Assembly (NCBI RefSeq): GCF_037152535.1
Contig: NZ_JBBCMA010000001.1
Location: forward strand, 310,001-374,000
Direction: 5' to 3'
DNA from: Leclercia sp. AS011
Lineage (GTDB): Bacteria; Pseudomonadota; Gammaproteobacteria; Enterobacterales; Enterobacteriaceae
Length of the DNA stretch: 64,000 bases
The notes beneath the pieces are model-generated. The model made no database searches. It was not told the origin of the DNA and saw only the letters and a list, made by a program, of their open reading frames with translations. Shown here piece by piece: positions 1 to 9,109 of this stretch (position 1 is its first letter; every line of letters starts with the position of its first letter). Both the position numbers and the translations under genes were made by a program.

Positions 1-767
1 AGTCCCCGACCAACGGGCTGATAGAGGGATTGAGCGATAAACGCTGCTGGCTGGCGGTCAACAACGCCTCGCTGCATGCCTATCTGGAGTCCCTGCTGAC
101 GCCGCACGGTATTCGCGTGGCGCGCTACAGGGGGCAAACACCGGACGCGGAAGACATTCTCATCACCGACGATGAGCTGACGCAGCCGTGGCAGGGCAAA
201 GCGGCGGTGATCTTCTGCCGTCGCCATATCGGCATCGCTCAGGAGCGCGCCCATGGCGAGTGGGTGAACAGCGTGGCTGCACCGCACGAACTCATTGCCC
301 TGCTGGCGCGCATCTACCGTATAGAGTTGGACGCAGGCGATGGCTCGACGGCGCTGCCGTCACCGGAATCGGCGCAGTCGCTGAATGAAGACATGATGAT
401 CCTGGTGGTGGATGACCATCCAATTAACCGCCGTCTGCTGGCCGACCAGCTGGGCTCGCTGGGCTATCAGTGCAAAACCGCCAACGATGGCGTGGACGCG
501 CTGAACGTGCTCAGTAAAAATCACATTGATATCGTTCTGAGCGACGTGAACATGCCGAACATGGATGGCTATCGCCTGACCCAGCGTATTCGCCAGCTGG
601 GCCTGACGCTGCCGGTAGTGGGCGTCACCGCCAACGCGCTGGCAGAAGAGAAGCAGCGTTGTCTGGAGTCGGGGATGGACAGCTGTCTCTCCAAGCCGGT
701 CACCCTGGACGTGCTGAAACAGACCCTGTCGGTGTACGCAGAGCGGGTGAGGAAGACGCGAGGATAA
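1..767 (+). CDS. rcsC: RcsC hybrid sensor kinase, C-terminal part (5' end outside window)
   Basis: The reading frame is open from the first bases, so only the C-terminal ~254 residues of this inner-membrane hybrid histidine kinase are present. What remains is the RcsC-specific linker domain and the receiver domain. The receiver shows the acidic pair and phospho-acceptor context (VVDDHP; IVLSDVNMPN, whose Asp takes the phosphate) and the conserved Lys in CLSKPV. RcsC senses envelope stress and passes phosphate through its receiver to RcsD and then RcsB. It is convergent with rcsB, as in E. coli. The kinase and periplasmic domains lie upstream and cannot be judged. Confidence 0.97.
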   Translation, partial: SPTNGLIEGLSDKRCWLAVNNASLHAYLESLLTPHGIRVARYRGQTPDAEDILITDDELTQPWQGKAAVIFCRRHIGIAQERAHGEWVNSVAAPHELIALLARIYRIELDAGDGSTALPSPESAQSLNEDMMILVVDDHPINRRLLADQLGSLGYQCKTANDGVDALNVLSKNHIDIVLSDVNMPNMDGYRLTQRIRQLGLTLPVVGVTANALAEEKQRCLESGMDSCLSKPVTLDVLKQTLSVYAERVRKTRG

Positions 768-794
768 AAAAAAGCCCAGAAATGGGCTTTTTTA
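768..794 (+). terminator. Rho-independent terminator of rcsC
   Basis: An A-run, a GC stem (AAGCCCA / TGGGCTT) and a T-run follow the rcsC stop codon directly. The flanking A and T runs would let it work in both directions, serving rcsB too. Confidence 0.85.
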
Positions 795-796
795 TT

Positions 797-866
797 GCCC
801 GGCGGCGCTTCGCTTGCGCGGGCCTGCGGGCATTTTAGGCCGGGTAAGCGTCAGCTCCACCCGGCG
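797..866. repeat. REP/BIME-type palindromic repeats between rcsC and rcsB
   Basis: Two GC-rich imperfect palindromes of REP type (GCCCGGCGGC...GCGCGGGC at about 797-823 and GCCGGGTAAGCG...CACCCGGC at about 838-866) lie in the convergent gap after the terminator. They match the usual position of REP elements beyond stop codons. Confidence 0.7.
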
Positions 867-876
867 TTTCGCACAA

Positions 877-1527
877 TCAATCTTTATCAGCCGGACTCAG
901 GGTCACGGATGAGAGATAGTTCAGCAGGGCGATATCATTTTCCACGCCCAGTTTCATCATCGCCGATTTTTTCTGGCTACTGATGGTCTTGATGCTGCGG
1001 TTCAGCTTCTTGGCAATTTCCGTTACCAGGAAACCTTCTGCGAACAGACGCAACACTTCGCTCTCTTTCGGTGACAGGCGTTTGTCACCGTAACCGCCAG
1101 CGCTGATTTTTTCCAGCAGACGGGAGACGCTTTCCGGGGTGAATTTCTTCCCTTTCTGCAGCGCAGCCAGCGCTTTAGGCAGATCGGTAGGTGCGCCCTG
1201 TTTCAGGACAATCCCTTCGATATCGAGATCCAGAACGGCACTTAAGATGGCCGGGTTATTGTTCATGGTCAGCACGATGATCGAAATGCTTGGGAAGTGA
1301 CGCTTGATGTATTTGATCAGCGTGATCCCGTCACCGTATTTATCTCCAGGCATGGAAAGGTCGGTGATGAGCACGTGCGCATCAAGTTTTGGCAGGTTAT
1401 TAATCAGTGCTGTGGAATCTTCAAATTCGCCGACTACATTCACCCACTCGATCTGTTCAAGTGATTTGCGAATACCGAACAGTACAATCGGATGGTCATC
1501 GGCAATAATTACGTTCATATTGTTCAT
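877..1527 (-). CDS. rcsB: RcsB response regulator
   Basis: NarL/FixJ-type response regulator of 216 residues, the exact E. coli length. It is the output of the Rcs phosphorelay and controls capsule, motility and envelope genes, alone or with RcsA and other partners. The receiver domain (about 1-125) has the acidic pair (IADDHP), phospho-acceptor Asp56 in VLITDLSMPG and the conserved Lys in VLKQGAP. The LuxR-type HTH (about 145-205) carries LSPKESEVLRLFAEGF. The frame is open for 15 codons upstream, but the start at MNNMNVIIADD matches the family. It lies 16 bp downstream of rcsD, so co-transcription is expected. Confidence 0.98.
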   Translation of the reverse strand: MNNMNVIIADDHPIVLFGIRKSLEQIEWVNVVGEFEDSTALINNLPKLDAHVLITDLSMPGDKYGDGITLIKYIKRHFPSISIIVLTMNNNPAILSAVLDLDIEGIVLKQGAPTDLPKALAALQKGKKFTPESVSRLLEKISAGGYGDKRLSPKESEVLRLFAEGFLVTEIAKKLNRSIKTISSQKKSAMMKLGVENDIALLNYLSSVTLSPADKD

Positions 1528-1543
1528 GTATAGGGCTACCTTG

Positions 1544-4216
1544 CTACAGCAAGCTTTTGACATAGTCGTCAATGTCGCTGATGTATTTTTCTATGCTGGC
1601 GGCATCTTTCTCACGAATAAGATGTTCCAGCGTTTCACATAATTGCTTGCCTGGAACCAGATTAAGCATGGCAAACACCCCTTTGAGCCGGTGTGCTGTC
1701 TGAGCCAGCGCTGCGAAGTCGTTCGCGGCGGCTTCAGTATACAACCTCTTAACATCATCTGGTACTGTGTCTACGAAGAGAGAATAATAGCCGCTGGCCT
1801 GCAGTTCGGCATTTTCATTGCCGCCCAGTGGGGATTCCGGGACCGTTTCCTGCGCCAGTTGCTCCTCTATTAGTTGTAGTACAGCTTCCTGCATCGCATT
1901 GCTCATATTAAAGTTGACGCGCACCTGGCCGGGGCCAATTTTTCGCACGCCTGGCTCATCATCGCTTAAAAGCAAGCCCGAGGCAGTAAGATTAGACGGA
2001 TTATCCGTTAAAAAGAGATCATATTCTTGACTTGCCAGCCTTTCGTCCGGGGAGATACAGGTTGCTCCCCAGTTTTCGAGCTGGCGCACCACAATACTGC
2101 GGATCTCATTTGACGTTACATCCACCATGATCACCACTTCGTCCAGCAGGCCCTCATCGTCCTCGGTTTCCTGCGGGGTGGCTGGCATTTTTACATGCAA
2201 TGAATAACGGGTGCCCAGCGATTCACGGGCTTTAATATTCAGGTGACCGCCAAGCTTACGCGCCAGCTGATCGCAGAGCCAGAAGGTGAGGGCGTTGGCT
2301 TTGCCGTAATTGTCACCCTGGGTATCGTTGAGGAACGGGAAGTGCAGATTATCGATTTCACTGGCTGTAACCCCTTCACCGGTATCAAGGATACGGAAGG
2401 TGAGGCGATCTTCAGCCGATTCATCGCTGCTGACTTCGAGCGTAATTTTGCCGATCTGGGTGGTGGTGACCGCGTACTGGATCAGCATCAGCAGAATGCG
2501 ACGCAGCGCGTCACGGTCGCCGTGGCGCTCATCATTGGCCCGCAGAGGGTTGTTGATCAGCAGCTGCAGCCCTTTACGTTTGATAACCGGCAGCACTTCC
2601 GGCACCACCTCATCGATCAGATCCTGAATTGAGAACTGGGTTGTGGTGCTCTTCCAGCTGTCGTTTTCCAGCATATTGGCGAGCTGGATCTCATCTACCA
2701 GCCGCACCAGCGTATCGGCATGACCCGACAGTTGCAGGCTTTCCGGGCTGGTTAACTGAGCGGCTTCGCTGGCCAGCGCCTTCAGCGGCAGTTTGAAAGC
2801 ATCGCCAATATTCTGCATAAAGGCCGCCCGGCCCTGCTGGTTCTTCTCATACAGCCTTTGCGCCTGTTTGAGCTTTTTATTGACCATCACCTCGCGATCC
2901 TGATCGCGAATGATAAAGATCTGCGTGCGCGATGCCACCTGGCTGCGGAACTGGCGGATCTCGTAGAGCTCATTATTAATGGTGGCCTGAATCACGCCCT
3001 GATGCTGATCGGCCATGCTGGTGATGTTTTGCAGGTTGAGGTGCGGCAGCAGGTGATCGGCGATTTTGTTGCTGATCACCGTGCGGTTGGCCTCCTGGTC
3101 GTGCACCAGCAGGCCGAGCGGCAGCACCGAGACAATCTCTTCATTGAGGGCGCGCAGAACGCGCAGTTCGTTGTTGGTGCCGGCGGCAACCGGGGCATCG
3201 CTCTGGCGGCCCGGCTGCGAGCGGAAGGTGCTGTAGCCAAACAGCGCCAGCGCCAGCAGACCGATATTAAGCAGCAGCGGCAGCAGGATGTTTTGCAGGG
3301 TGTCCAGCAGCAGCGTACCGAAAGGCACCTGCCAGACCAGACGCATGCCGGTAGTGTTCAGCGAGGAGGCAATCTCGATTTTCGAGCCATTAAAGGAGAT
3401 AGAGACGCTTTCCGGGCTCTCTTTGTCCGTCGGCGCACGCAGGTTTTGACCCGAGGTGTCCTGCTCCAGGCGGAAGCTCTCGAGCGGCATGTCCGGTGGG
3501 ATCAGATCGTTGATCGGCAGATCGAAGGCCACCACCGTCGCCAGATGGCCTGGCTGATTGAAGGTCGTGCGCAGGGTAAAATAGTAGCCATTTTGCCAGG
3601 CCAGGCGGCGCAGGGAAGAGAAGCTTTCGCGCTCATCCAGCGCATTGGCCTGCTGCAACATCTCCGCGCGGCGGGAATCCACCACGGTGCCCACGGAGGA
3701 CTCTTTAAAACCGGAGGAGAGATCTTTCAGCGGCAGGGTGGAGATCAGGATCATGCTGTTGTCCTGACCGTTGAGATAGTACATCGACCAGGGAACGGTC
3801 TCCGCGCCCCACAGCGTATCGAGATAGGTCGACATTCGCTGGGTCATATCCAGCGTGGCGCTGTCGTGCGAACCAAAAATCAGGGCTTCTGTTTTGCGGC
3901 GCGTTTTCTCGAGATAGTAGACATCCTGCTTCAGGCGCGTCTCCTGCAGCCCTTCGGCAGAAGCGGTCGTTGGCGTGGCGGCGATGTTGTCGTATATCTG
4001 CCAGGTCGCGTAGCGCCAGGTGTCGATGCGTTTATGCAGGGCGTGGCTGATATCAACAATCTGATAGCTTCTGTCTTTTAACCAGGTGTTCACCGCGCTT
4101 TGCACCATTACGCCCATGGTTACCAAAAGCACAACGATCAATAGAAGAAAGTAACGGGTAATACTGCCCGGAAGCAGGGAAAATTTGTTCGCGGCTGTGG
4201 TTTCAGACTGACTCAT
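1544..4216 (-). CDS. rcsD: RcsD phosphotransfer protein
   Basis: Inner-membrane histidine phosphotransferase of 890 residues. It relays phosphate between the RcsC receiver and RcsB. Two membrane helices (about 20-42 and 305-327) bracket a large periplasmic domain. A degenerate kinase-like region follows, and the C-terminal HPt domain holds the phospho-accepting His842 in AQTAHRLKGVFAM, at the same number as in E. coli. The kinase core lacks a usable autophosphorylation His, as is normal for RcsD. The gene is the first of the rcsD-rcsB unit and is divergent from ompC, with micF between. Confidence 0.97.
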   Translation of the reverse strand: MSQSETTAANKFSLLPGSITRYFLLLIVVLLVTMGVMVQSAVNTWLKDRSYQIVDISHALHKRIDTWRYATWQIYDNIAATPTTASAEGLQETRLKQDVYYLEKTRRKTEALIFGSHDSATLDMTQRMSTYLDTLWGAETVPWSMYYLNGQDNSMILISTLPLKDLSSGFKESSVGTVVDSRRAEMLQQANALDERESFSSLRRLAWQNGYYFTLRTTFNQPGHLATVVAFDLPINDLIPPDMPLESFRLEQDTSGQNLRAPTDKESPESVSISFNGSKIEIASSLNTTGMRLVWQVPFGTLLLDTLQNILLPLLLNIGLLALALFGYSTFRSQPGRQSDAPVAAGTNNELRVLRALNEEIVSVLPLGLLVHDQEANRTVISNKIADHLLPHLNLQNITSMADQHQGVIQATINNELYEIRQFRSQVASRTQIFIIRDQDREVMVNKKLKQAQRLYEKNQQGRAAFMQNIGDAFKLPLKALASEAAQLTSPESLQLSGHADTLVRLVDEIQLANMLENDSWKSTTTQFSIQDLIDEVVPEVLPVIKRKGLQLLINNPLRANDERHGDRDALRRILLMLIQYAVTTTQIGKITLEVSSDESAEDRLTFRILDTGEGVTASEIDNLHFPFLNDTQGDNYGKANALTFWLCDQLARKLGGHLNIKARESLGTRYSLHVKMPATPQETEDDEGLLDEVVIMVDVTSNEIRSIVVRQLENWGATCISPDERLASQEYDLFLTDNPSNLTASGLLLSDDEPGVRKIGPGQVRVNFNMSNAMQEAVLQLIEEQLAQETVPESPLGGNENAELQASGYYSLFVDTVPDDVKRLYTEAAANDFAALAQTAHRLKGVFAMLNLVPGKQLCETLEHLIREKDAASIEKYISDIDDYVKSLL

Positions 4217-4540
4217 TGATGTGGTTAACCCGTTATGGCTGCGCTTCAGGCGAATAGGGCAGTATAAAGCGTAATAATCGAATTTCCAGCCTCACGCCAC
4301 TTCCGGGACTGACTTTTTCATCCTGTTGCGCAAGTCGAAATGGATTGTCTTAAATCTGTACGCTTAAAGCATTATTGTACAAATAACTAACAATACAGTG
4401 AAAAAATAGCACGAATAAACAAGAAATTGAATTACCCATTAACTTTTCGGGACTAAAAATAGCAGGCTAAGATTTAATTAATAGTCGTTATAGTTTCGGG
4501 TGGGTAGCACAAATATTCTGGATTTGCGTAAAGAAAGGTA

Positions 4541-4633
4541 AAAAAAAACCGAATGCGTTGCACTCGGTTCAATTCGGGATAAACAGACATTCAAATTTGA
4601 ATGACGGTAATAAATAAAGTTAATGATGATAGC
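4541..4633 (-). ncRNA. micF: MicF antisense regulatory RNA
   Basis: Read on the minus strand, the RNA begins GCTATCATCATTAACTTTAT, as in E. coli MicF, and the first ~35 bases look the same as the E. coli RNA I recall. That segment pairs with the ompF leader and lrp mRNA to block translation, with Hfq. The RNA ends in a stem (ACCGA/TCGGT-type arms around GTGCAACGCAT) and a T-run of eight or nine. Its place, divergent from ompC and upstream of rcsD, is the classical one. OmpR and other regulators bind the shared region. Confidence 0.93.
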
Positions 4634-4788
4634 GAGAGATATTTTAGTAGCCGGGTGACTTTTTGTTTTGGCAATCAGTGCTATAATTTATTTTTTCTTA
4701 AGTTGTTGATTTTGCTTAATTATATTAAGTTTTTGATTTTTGGTGCTTTATTTTTTAACTAAATGTGCGGCAAAAAAGTTCCCTGAAA

Positions 4789-4847
4789 TTTACAAAATGA
4801 AACATCTATACGGCAATATGAAACATCTTAAAAGTTTTCGTATCATA
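4789..4847 (+). promoter_or_regulatory. OmpR boxes C1-C3 upstream of ompC
   Basis: Three adjacent ~18-20 bp boxes match the E. coli ompC layout: about 4789-4807 (TTTACAAAATGAAACATC), 4812-4829 (GGCAATATGAAACATCTT) and 4830-4847. A -10-like TATTCT is at about 4860, which puts transcription start near 4875 and gives a leader of about 80 bases. EnvZ/OmpR control of ompC is known in E. coli. Here it is inferred from the sequence match. Confidence 0.8.
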
Positions 4848-4956
4848 TTCTTGTTGGATTATTCTGTATTTTTGCGGAGAATGAACTTGCCGACTGGTTA
4901 AGAGGGTTAATCAGTAAGCAGTGGTAATAAAAGACATATAACAGAGGGTTAAAATA

Positions 4957-6069
4957 ATGAAAGTTAAAGTACTGTCCCTCCTGGTACCAGCACTGCTGGT
5001 AGCAGGCGCAGCAAATGCGGCTGAAATTTACAACAAAGACGGCAACAAATTAGATCTCTACGGCAAAGTAGACGGTCTGCACTATTTCTCTGATGACGAC
5101 GGCGCTGATGGCGATCAGACCTACATGCGTCTCGGCTTTAAAGGCGAAACTCAGGTTAACGACCAGATCACTGGCTACGGTCAGTGGGAATACCAGATTC
5201 AGGGCAACACCACCGAGAGCGACAACCAGTCCTGGACGCGTGTGGCCTTCGCGGGTCTGAAGTTCGCTGAAGCAGGTTCTTTCGACTACGGTCGTAACTA
5301 CGGCGTGATCTACGACGTGACCTCCTGGACCGACGTTCTGCCAGAATTCGGCGGCGACACCTACGGTTCTGATAACTTCCTGCAATCCCGTGGTAACGGC
5401 GTTGCAACCTACCGTAACCAGGACTTCTTCGGTCTGGTTGATGGCCTGAACTTTGCTCTGCAGTATCAGGGTAAAAACGGTAGCGTCAGCGGTGAAAACG
5501 ACACCGGTCGTAGCCTGCTGAAACAGAACGGTGACGGCTTCGGCGGCTCCCTGACCTATGATCTGGGCGAAGGCTTCAGCATTGGTGCAGCAGCAGCGTC
5601 TTCCAAACGTACCGCAGACCAGAACGGCCCACGCGTTTACGGTCGTGGTGACCACGCTGAAGTATACAGCGGTGGCCTGAAATATGACGCAAACAACCTG
5701 TATCTGGCAGCGCAGTACACCCAGACTTACAACGCGACCCGTTTCGGTAACTCTCAGTCCAGCAGCGACAACGCGGTTTATGGCTTTGCTAACAAAGCAC
5801 AGAACTTCGAAGTGGTTGCACAGTACCAGTTCGACTTCGGTCTGCGTCCATCCGTGGCTTACCTGCAGTCCAAAGGTAAGGACATCGAAGGTAACGGCGA
5901 CCAGGATCTGCTGAAATATGTTGATGTTGGCGCGACTTACTACTTCAACAAAAACATGTCCACCTATGTTGATTACAAAATCAACCTGCTGGATGAAAAT
6001 GCCTTCACCGACCGTGCAGGCATCAGCACTGATGACATCGTAGCCCTGGGTCTGGTTTACCAGTTCTAA
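4957..6069 (+). CDS. ompC: Outer membrane porin OmpC
   Basis: Trimeric general-diffusion porin of 370 residues. It has a typical signal peptide ([21 protein letters not shown], cleaved before AEIYNKDG) followed by a 16-strand beta-barrel pattern ending in the aromatic C-terminus LVYQF needed for BAM recognition. The constriction loop carries the conserved LPEFGGDTY segment. Loops vary from E. coli OmpC, as is usual for surface-exposed parts. The OmpC rather than OmpF assignment rests on the neighbours (micF, rcsDBC, apbE) as well as the sequence. The RBS AGAGGG sits before the ATG. Confidence 0.96.
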   Translation: MKVKVLSLLVPALLVAGAANAAEIYNKDGNKLDLYGKVDGLHYFSDDDGADGDQTYMRLGFKGETQVNDQITGYGQWEYQIQGNTTESDNQSWTRVAFAGLKFAEAGSFDYGRNYGVIYDVTSWTDVLPEFGGDTYGSDNFLQSRGNGVATYRNQDFFGLVDGLNFALQYQGKNGSVSGENDTGRSLLKQNGDGFGGSLTYDLGEGFSIGAAAASSKRTADQNGPRVYGRGDHAEVYSGGLKYDANNLYLAAQYTQTYNATRFGNSQSSSDNAVYGFANKAQNFEVVAQYQFDFGLRPSVAYLQSKGKDIEGNGDQDLLKYVDVGATYYFNKNMSTYVDYKINLLDENAFTDRAGISTDDIVALGLVYQF

Positions 6070-6089
6070 GTCTTACGCAGTCGTGCAAG

Positions 6090-6115
6090 AAGGGGCCAAT
6101 TGGCCCCTTTTTTTG
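6090..6115 (+). terminator. Rho-independent terminator of ompC
   Basis: Perfect stem AGGGGCCAATTGGCCCCT followed by seven T residues, about 20 bp after the ompC stop codon. Confidence 0.92.
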
Positions 6116-6190
6116 GTCTGACTATCAGGCCCTTACAAAGCCTGCTTTTTAGTGTACTCTTGCCGGTCTCAGGCTTGAGGATAATAACGA

Positions 6191-7246
6191 ATGGAAATTA
6201 CTTTTCTGCGCGCCGGCTTTCTGGCGACACTGTTTATGCTGTCTGCGTGCGATGCACCCACCCCTGCGGAAAAAAGCGAAACCGCTGCCGCGACGGTGCT
6301 GGAAGGCAAAACCATGGGTACCTTCTGGCGCGTTAGCGTGATTGATCTTTCGGCTGCCCGGGCAGAAGAGCTGCGCGGGAAGATCCAGTCCCAGCTGGAT
6401 GGCGACGACCAGCTGATGTCCACCTATAAAAACGACTCGGCCCTGATGCGCTTTAACCAGTCCCAGAGCACCTCACCCTGGCCGGTGAGTGAAGCCATGG
6501 CAGATATTGTCACCGAGGCGCTGCGGGTGGGTTATAAAACCCAGGGCGCAATGGATATCACCGTCGGTCCGCTGGTTAACCTGTGGGGCTTTGGCCCGAA
6601 CAAGCAGCCGGTGAAAACCCCCGATCAGGCGCAGATCGACGATGCCCGGGCGCAAACGGGCCTGCAGCATCTGACGGTCATCAACCAGTCCGGTCAGCAA
6701 TACCTCGAAAAAGATATCCCCGATCTGTTTGTCGATCTCTCTACGGTCGGGGAGGGCTATGCCGCCGATCACCTGGCCCAACTGATGGCCGAGGAGGGGA
6801 TCTCGCGCTATCTGGTATCGGTGGGCGGGGCGCTGGTCAGCCGCGGCATGAACGCCAGCGATAAGCCCTGGCGCGTGGCGATCCAGAAACCGACCGATCG
6901 GCAAAACGCCGTTCAGGCCATTGTCGATATTAACGGGCACGGCATCAGCACCTCCGGCAGCTACCGTAACTATTACGAGCTGGATGGAAAACGCATCTCC
7001 CATGTGATCGACCCCCAGACCGGGCGTCCGATTACGCATAATCTGGTGTCGGTGACGGTGATCGCTCCTACGGCGCTGGAAGCCGATGCCTGGGATACCG
7101 GCCTGATGGTGCTGGGGACCGAGAAAGCGAAAGAGATCGTGCGCGAGCAGGGTCTGGCGGTCTATATGATCATACGCGAAGGAGAGGAGTTCAAAACCTG
7201 GATGTCCCCGCAGTTCTCCAGCTTCCTCGTCAACGGGGCAAATTAA
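6191..7246 (+). CDS. apbE: ApbE FAD:protein FMN transferase (lipoprotein)
   Basis: Transfers FMN from FAD to Thr residues of flavoproteins such as NqrB/NqrC and RnfD/RnfG in the periplasm. The 351-residue protein starts with a lipoprotein signal whose lipobox is LSAC (Cys20), so the mature protein should be anchored to a membrane facing the periplasm. Family motifs include the early GTFWRVS segment, VDLSTVGEGYAAD, the YLVSVGGAL region, and ISTSGSYRNYYELDGKRISHVIDPQTGRP near the C-terminus, with the DAWDTGLMVLG metal/FAD-binding stretch after it. It is upstream of ada-alkB, as in E. coli. Confidence is high. Confidence 0.96.
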   Translation: MEITFLRAGFLATLFMLSACDAPTPAEKSETAAATVLEGKTMGTFWRVSVIDLSAARAEELRGKIQSQLDGDDQLMSTYKNDSALMRFNQSQSTSPWPVSEAMADIVTEALRVGYKTQGAMDITVGPLVNLWGFGPNKQPVKTPDQAQIDDARAQTGLQHLTVINQSGQQYLEKDIPDLFVDLSTVGEGYAADHLAQLMAEEGISRYLVSVGGALVSRGMNASDKPWRVAIQKPTDRQNAVQAIVDINGHGISTSGSYRNYYELDGKRISHVIDPQTGRPITHNLVSVTVIAPTALEADAWDTGLMVLGTEKAKEIVREQGLAVYMIIREGEEFKTWMSPQFSSFLVNGAN

Positions 7247-7253
7247 AAAGCAA
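7241..7253 (+). promoter_or_regulatory. Ada box upstream of ada-alkB
   Basis: AAT-N6-GCAA is present exactly and overlaps the apbE stop codon, 66 bp before the ada start. In E. coli methylated Ada binds this motif to activate ada-alkB. The surrounding promoter also resembles the E. coli one (A-rich box, GGTTTTTG, TATGCT -10-like). Confidence 0.8.
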
Positions 7254-7318
7254 GGTTGCGGGTTTTTGTCGGGTGGCGTTCAGGCAGGCTAGGGGTATGC
7301 TTATAGAAGGAGCCGATC

Positions 7319-8383
7319 ATGAAAAAGCCGAACCTGATGAATGACGATCAACGCTGGCTGGCCGTGCTGGCCCGCGATGAGGGTGCCGATGGTCAGTTTG
7401 TATTTGCCGTACAGACCACCGGCATCTTCTGCCGCCCCTCCTGCCGCGCGCGCCACGCCCTCCGTGAAAATGTTCGCTTTTATCCCGATGCCCACCAGGC
7501 GGCACAGGCGGGGTTTCGTCCCTGTAAACGCTGCCGGCCGGAGCAACAGGATCCTCAGGCGCAGCGGATCGCCACCATCGAAAAAGCCTGCCGGTTACTG
7601 GAGCAGGAGCAGCCCCTGACTCTGGAGACGCTGGCCCAGGCGGTAGCGATGAGTCCGTATCACCTTCATCGCCTGTTCAAATCCTTTACCGGCATGACGC
7701 CAAAAGCCTGGCAACAGGCGGCCCGGGCGAAACGACTGCGCCATGCCCTGGCGCAGGGTGAAAACATTACCGACTCCGTGCTGGCGGCAGGTTTCCCCGA
7801 CAGCAGCAGCTACTATCGCAACGCCGACGCCAGCCTGGGAATGACCGCGAAGCAGTACCGCAGCGGCGGGGAAGATATCACCGTGCGCTATGCGTTGAGC
7901 GACTGCACGCTGGGCCGGTGCCTGGTGGCGGAAAGCGCGCGGGGGATCTGCGCGATTCTCCCCGGGGATGACGATAGCGCCCTGATTGCCGAACTGGAGA
8001 CGCTCTTTCCACATGCTCGCCGGGAGCAGGCGGATGCCCACTTCGCCGGGCGCGTCGCCCAGGTGATCGCCAGCGTGGATAACCACACCGTGGCGCTGGC
8101 CCTGCCGCTGGATATTCGCGGCACCGCCTTCCAGCGCCAGGTCTGGCAGGCCCTGCGCGCCATTCCTGGCGGCGAGACCGCCAGCTACCAGCAGGTGGCC
8201 AACGCCATGGGCCACCCTGGTGCAGTGCGGGCGGTGGCCCGGGCCTGCGCCGCCAACAAACTGGCGATTATTATTCCCTGTCACCGGGTGGTACGCAGCG
8301 ACGGTGGGCTCTCGGGCTACCGCTGGGGTACAGCCCGCAAAGCAGCGCTGCTGCGTCGGGAAGCCAAAAAAGAGGAGGTGTAA
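7319..8383 (+). CDS. ada: Ada methyltransferase and transcriptional activator
   Basis: Bifunctional DNA repair protein of 354 residues. The N-terminal zinc domain has Cys38 (methyl acceptor from phosphotriesters), Cys42, Cys69 and Cys72 (FCRPSCRAR; PCKRCRP). An AraC-type HTH follows (about 85-180), then the O6-alkylguanine transferase domain with active-site Cys321 in IIPCHRVVRSDG. After methylation at Cys38 the protein activates its own promoter and alkB, and the exact Ada box upstream supports this. The stop codon overlaps the alkB start by one base. The RBS AAGGAG is well placed. Confidence 0.98.
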   Translation: MKKPNLMNDDQRWLAVLARDEGADGQFVFAVQTTGIFCRPSCRARHALRENVRFYPDAHQAAQAGFRPCKRCRPEQQDPQAQRIATIEKACRLLEQEQPLTLETLAQAVAMSPYHLHRLFKSFTGMTPKAWQQAARAKRLRHALAQGENITDSVLAAGFPDSSSYYRNADASLGMTAKQYRSGGEDITVRYALSDCTLGRCLVAESARGICAILPGDDDSALIAELETLFPHARREQADAHFAGRVAQVIASVDNHTVALALPLDIRGTAFQRQVWQALRAIPGGETASYQQVANAMGHPGAVRAVARACAANKLAIIIPCHRVVRSDGGLSGYRWGTARKAALLRREAKKEEV

Positions 8384-9033
8384 TGCTCGATCTATTTGCG
8401 GATGCTGAACCCTGGCAGGAGCCGCTGGCTCCCGGAGCGGTGATCCTGCGCCGCTTCGCCCTGGCGCGGGACGCTGCTTTAATGCAGGGCATCGAACAGG
8501 TTGCCAGCGCTTCGCCGTTCCGCCAGATGGTCACCCCCGGGGGCTACACCATGTCGGTGGCGATGACCAACTGCGGCGGGCTGGGCTGGACCACTAACCA
8601 ACGGGGTTACCTCTATTCTCCGGAGGATCCCCTGACCGAGGCTCACTGGCCGCCGATGCCGGACGCTTTTGCCACGATGTGCCACGCCGCTGCCCGGGAA
8701 GCGGGTTATCCCGATTTTCAGCCGGATGCCTGTCTGATCAATCGCTACGCGGTGGGGGCCAAACTCTCCCTGCATCAGGATAAGGACGAGGCGGATCTGC
8801 GGGCACCCATTGTTTCGGTGTCGCTCGGCCTGCCCGCCATCTTCCAGTTCGGCGGGTTACGCCGCAACGATCCCCTGCAACGCCTGCTGCTGGAGCACGG
8901 TGATGTGGTGGTGTGGGGCGGCCCGTCCCGCCTGTTTTATCACGGCATTCAGCCGCTTAAACCGGGGTTACATCCCCTCACCGGGGAGTACCGCTACAAC
9001 CTGACCTTCCGCCAGGCGGCGAATAACGAATAA
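8383..9033 (+). CDS. alkB: AlkB DNA dealkylase
   Basis: 2-oxoglutarate/Fe(II)-dependent dioxygenase of 216 residues that reverses 1-methyladenine and 3-methylcytosine lesions by oxidation. The iron ligands are visible as H-x-D in SLHQDKDE and a distal His in LFYHGIQ. The 2-oxoglutarate-binding Arg residues lie in the C-terminal GEYRYNLTFRQ. The gene overlaps ada by one base (TAATG), so the two are translationally coupled under the Ada box. Length and order match E. coli. Confidence 0.98.
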   Translation: MLDLFADAEPWQEPLAPGAVILRRFALARDAALMQGIEQVASASPFRQMVTPGGYTMSVAMTNCGGLGWTTNQRGYLYSPEDPLTEAHWPPMPDAFATMCHAAAREAGYPDFQPDACLINRYAVGAKLSLHQDKDEADLRAPIVSVSLGLPAIFQFGGLRRNDPLQRLLLEHGDVVVWGGPSRLFYHGIQPLKPGLHPLTGEYRYNLTFRQAANNE

Positions 9034-9109
9034 AAATAAGAATTATTCTTGATGTAAGTGGCGGGCAGTTTACACTGCTGGCTGTTTTTTCTTGTCTGGA
9101 TTGCTTTGT

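Larger units (their letters stand above)
4217..4956. other. 740-bp regulatory region between rcsD and ompC
   Basis: This AT-rich gap has no protein gene. It holds the rcsD promoter side, the divergent micF RNA gene and the ompC promoter with three OmpR-type boxes. Both micF and ompC sequences closely match the E. coli arrangement. I see nothing further in the roughly 300 bases next to rcsD. Confidence 0.8.

Noticed and set aside
2858..4081. 407-codon open frame on the plus strand opposite rcsD
   Set aside because: Fully antisense to rcsD, no family resemblance, composition typical of the reverse complement of a GC-rich gene.
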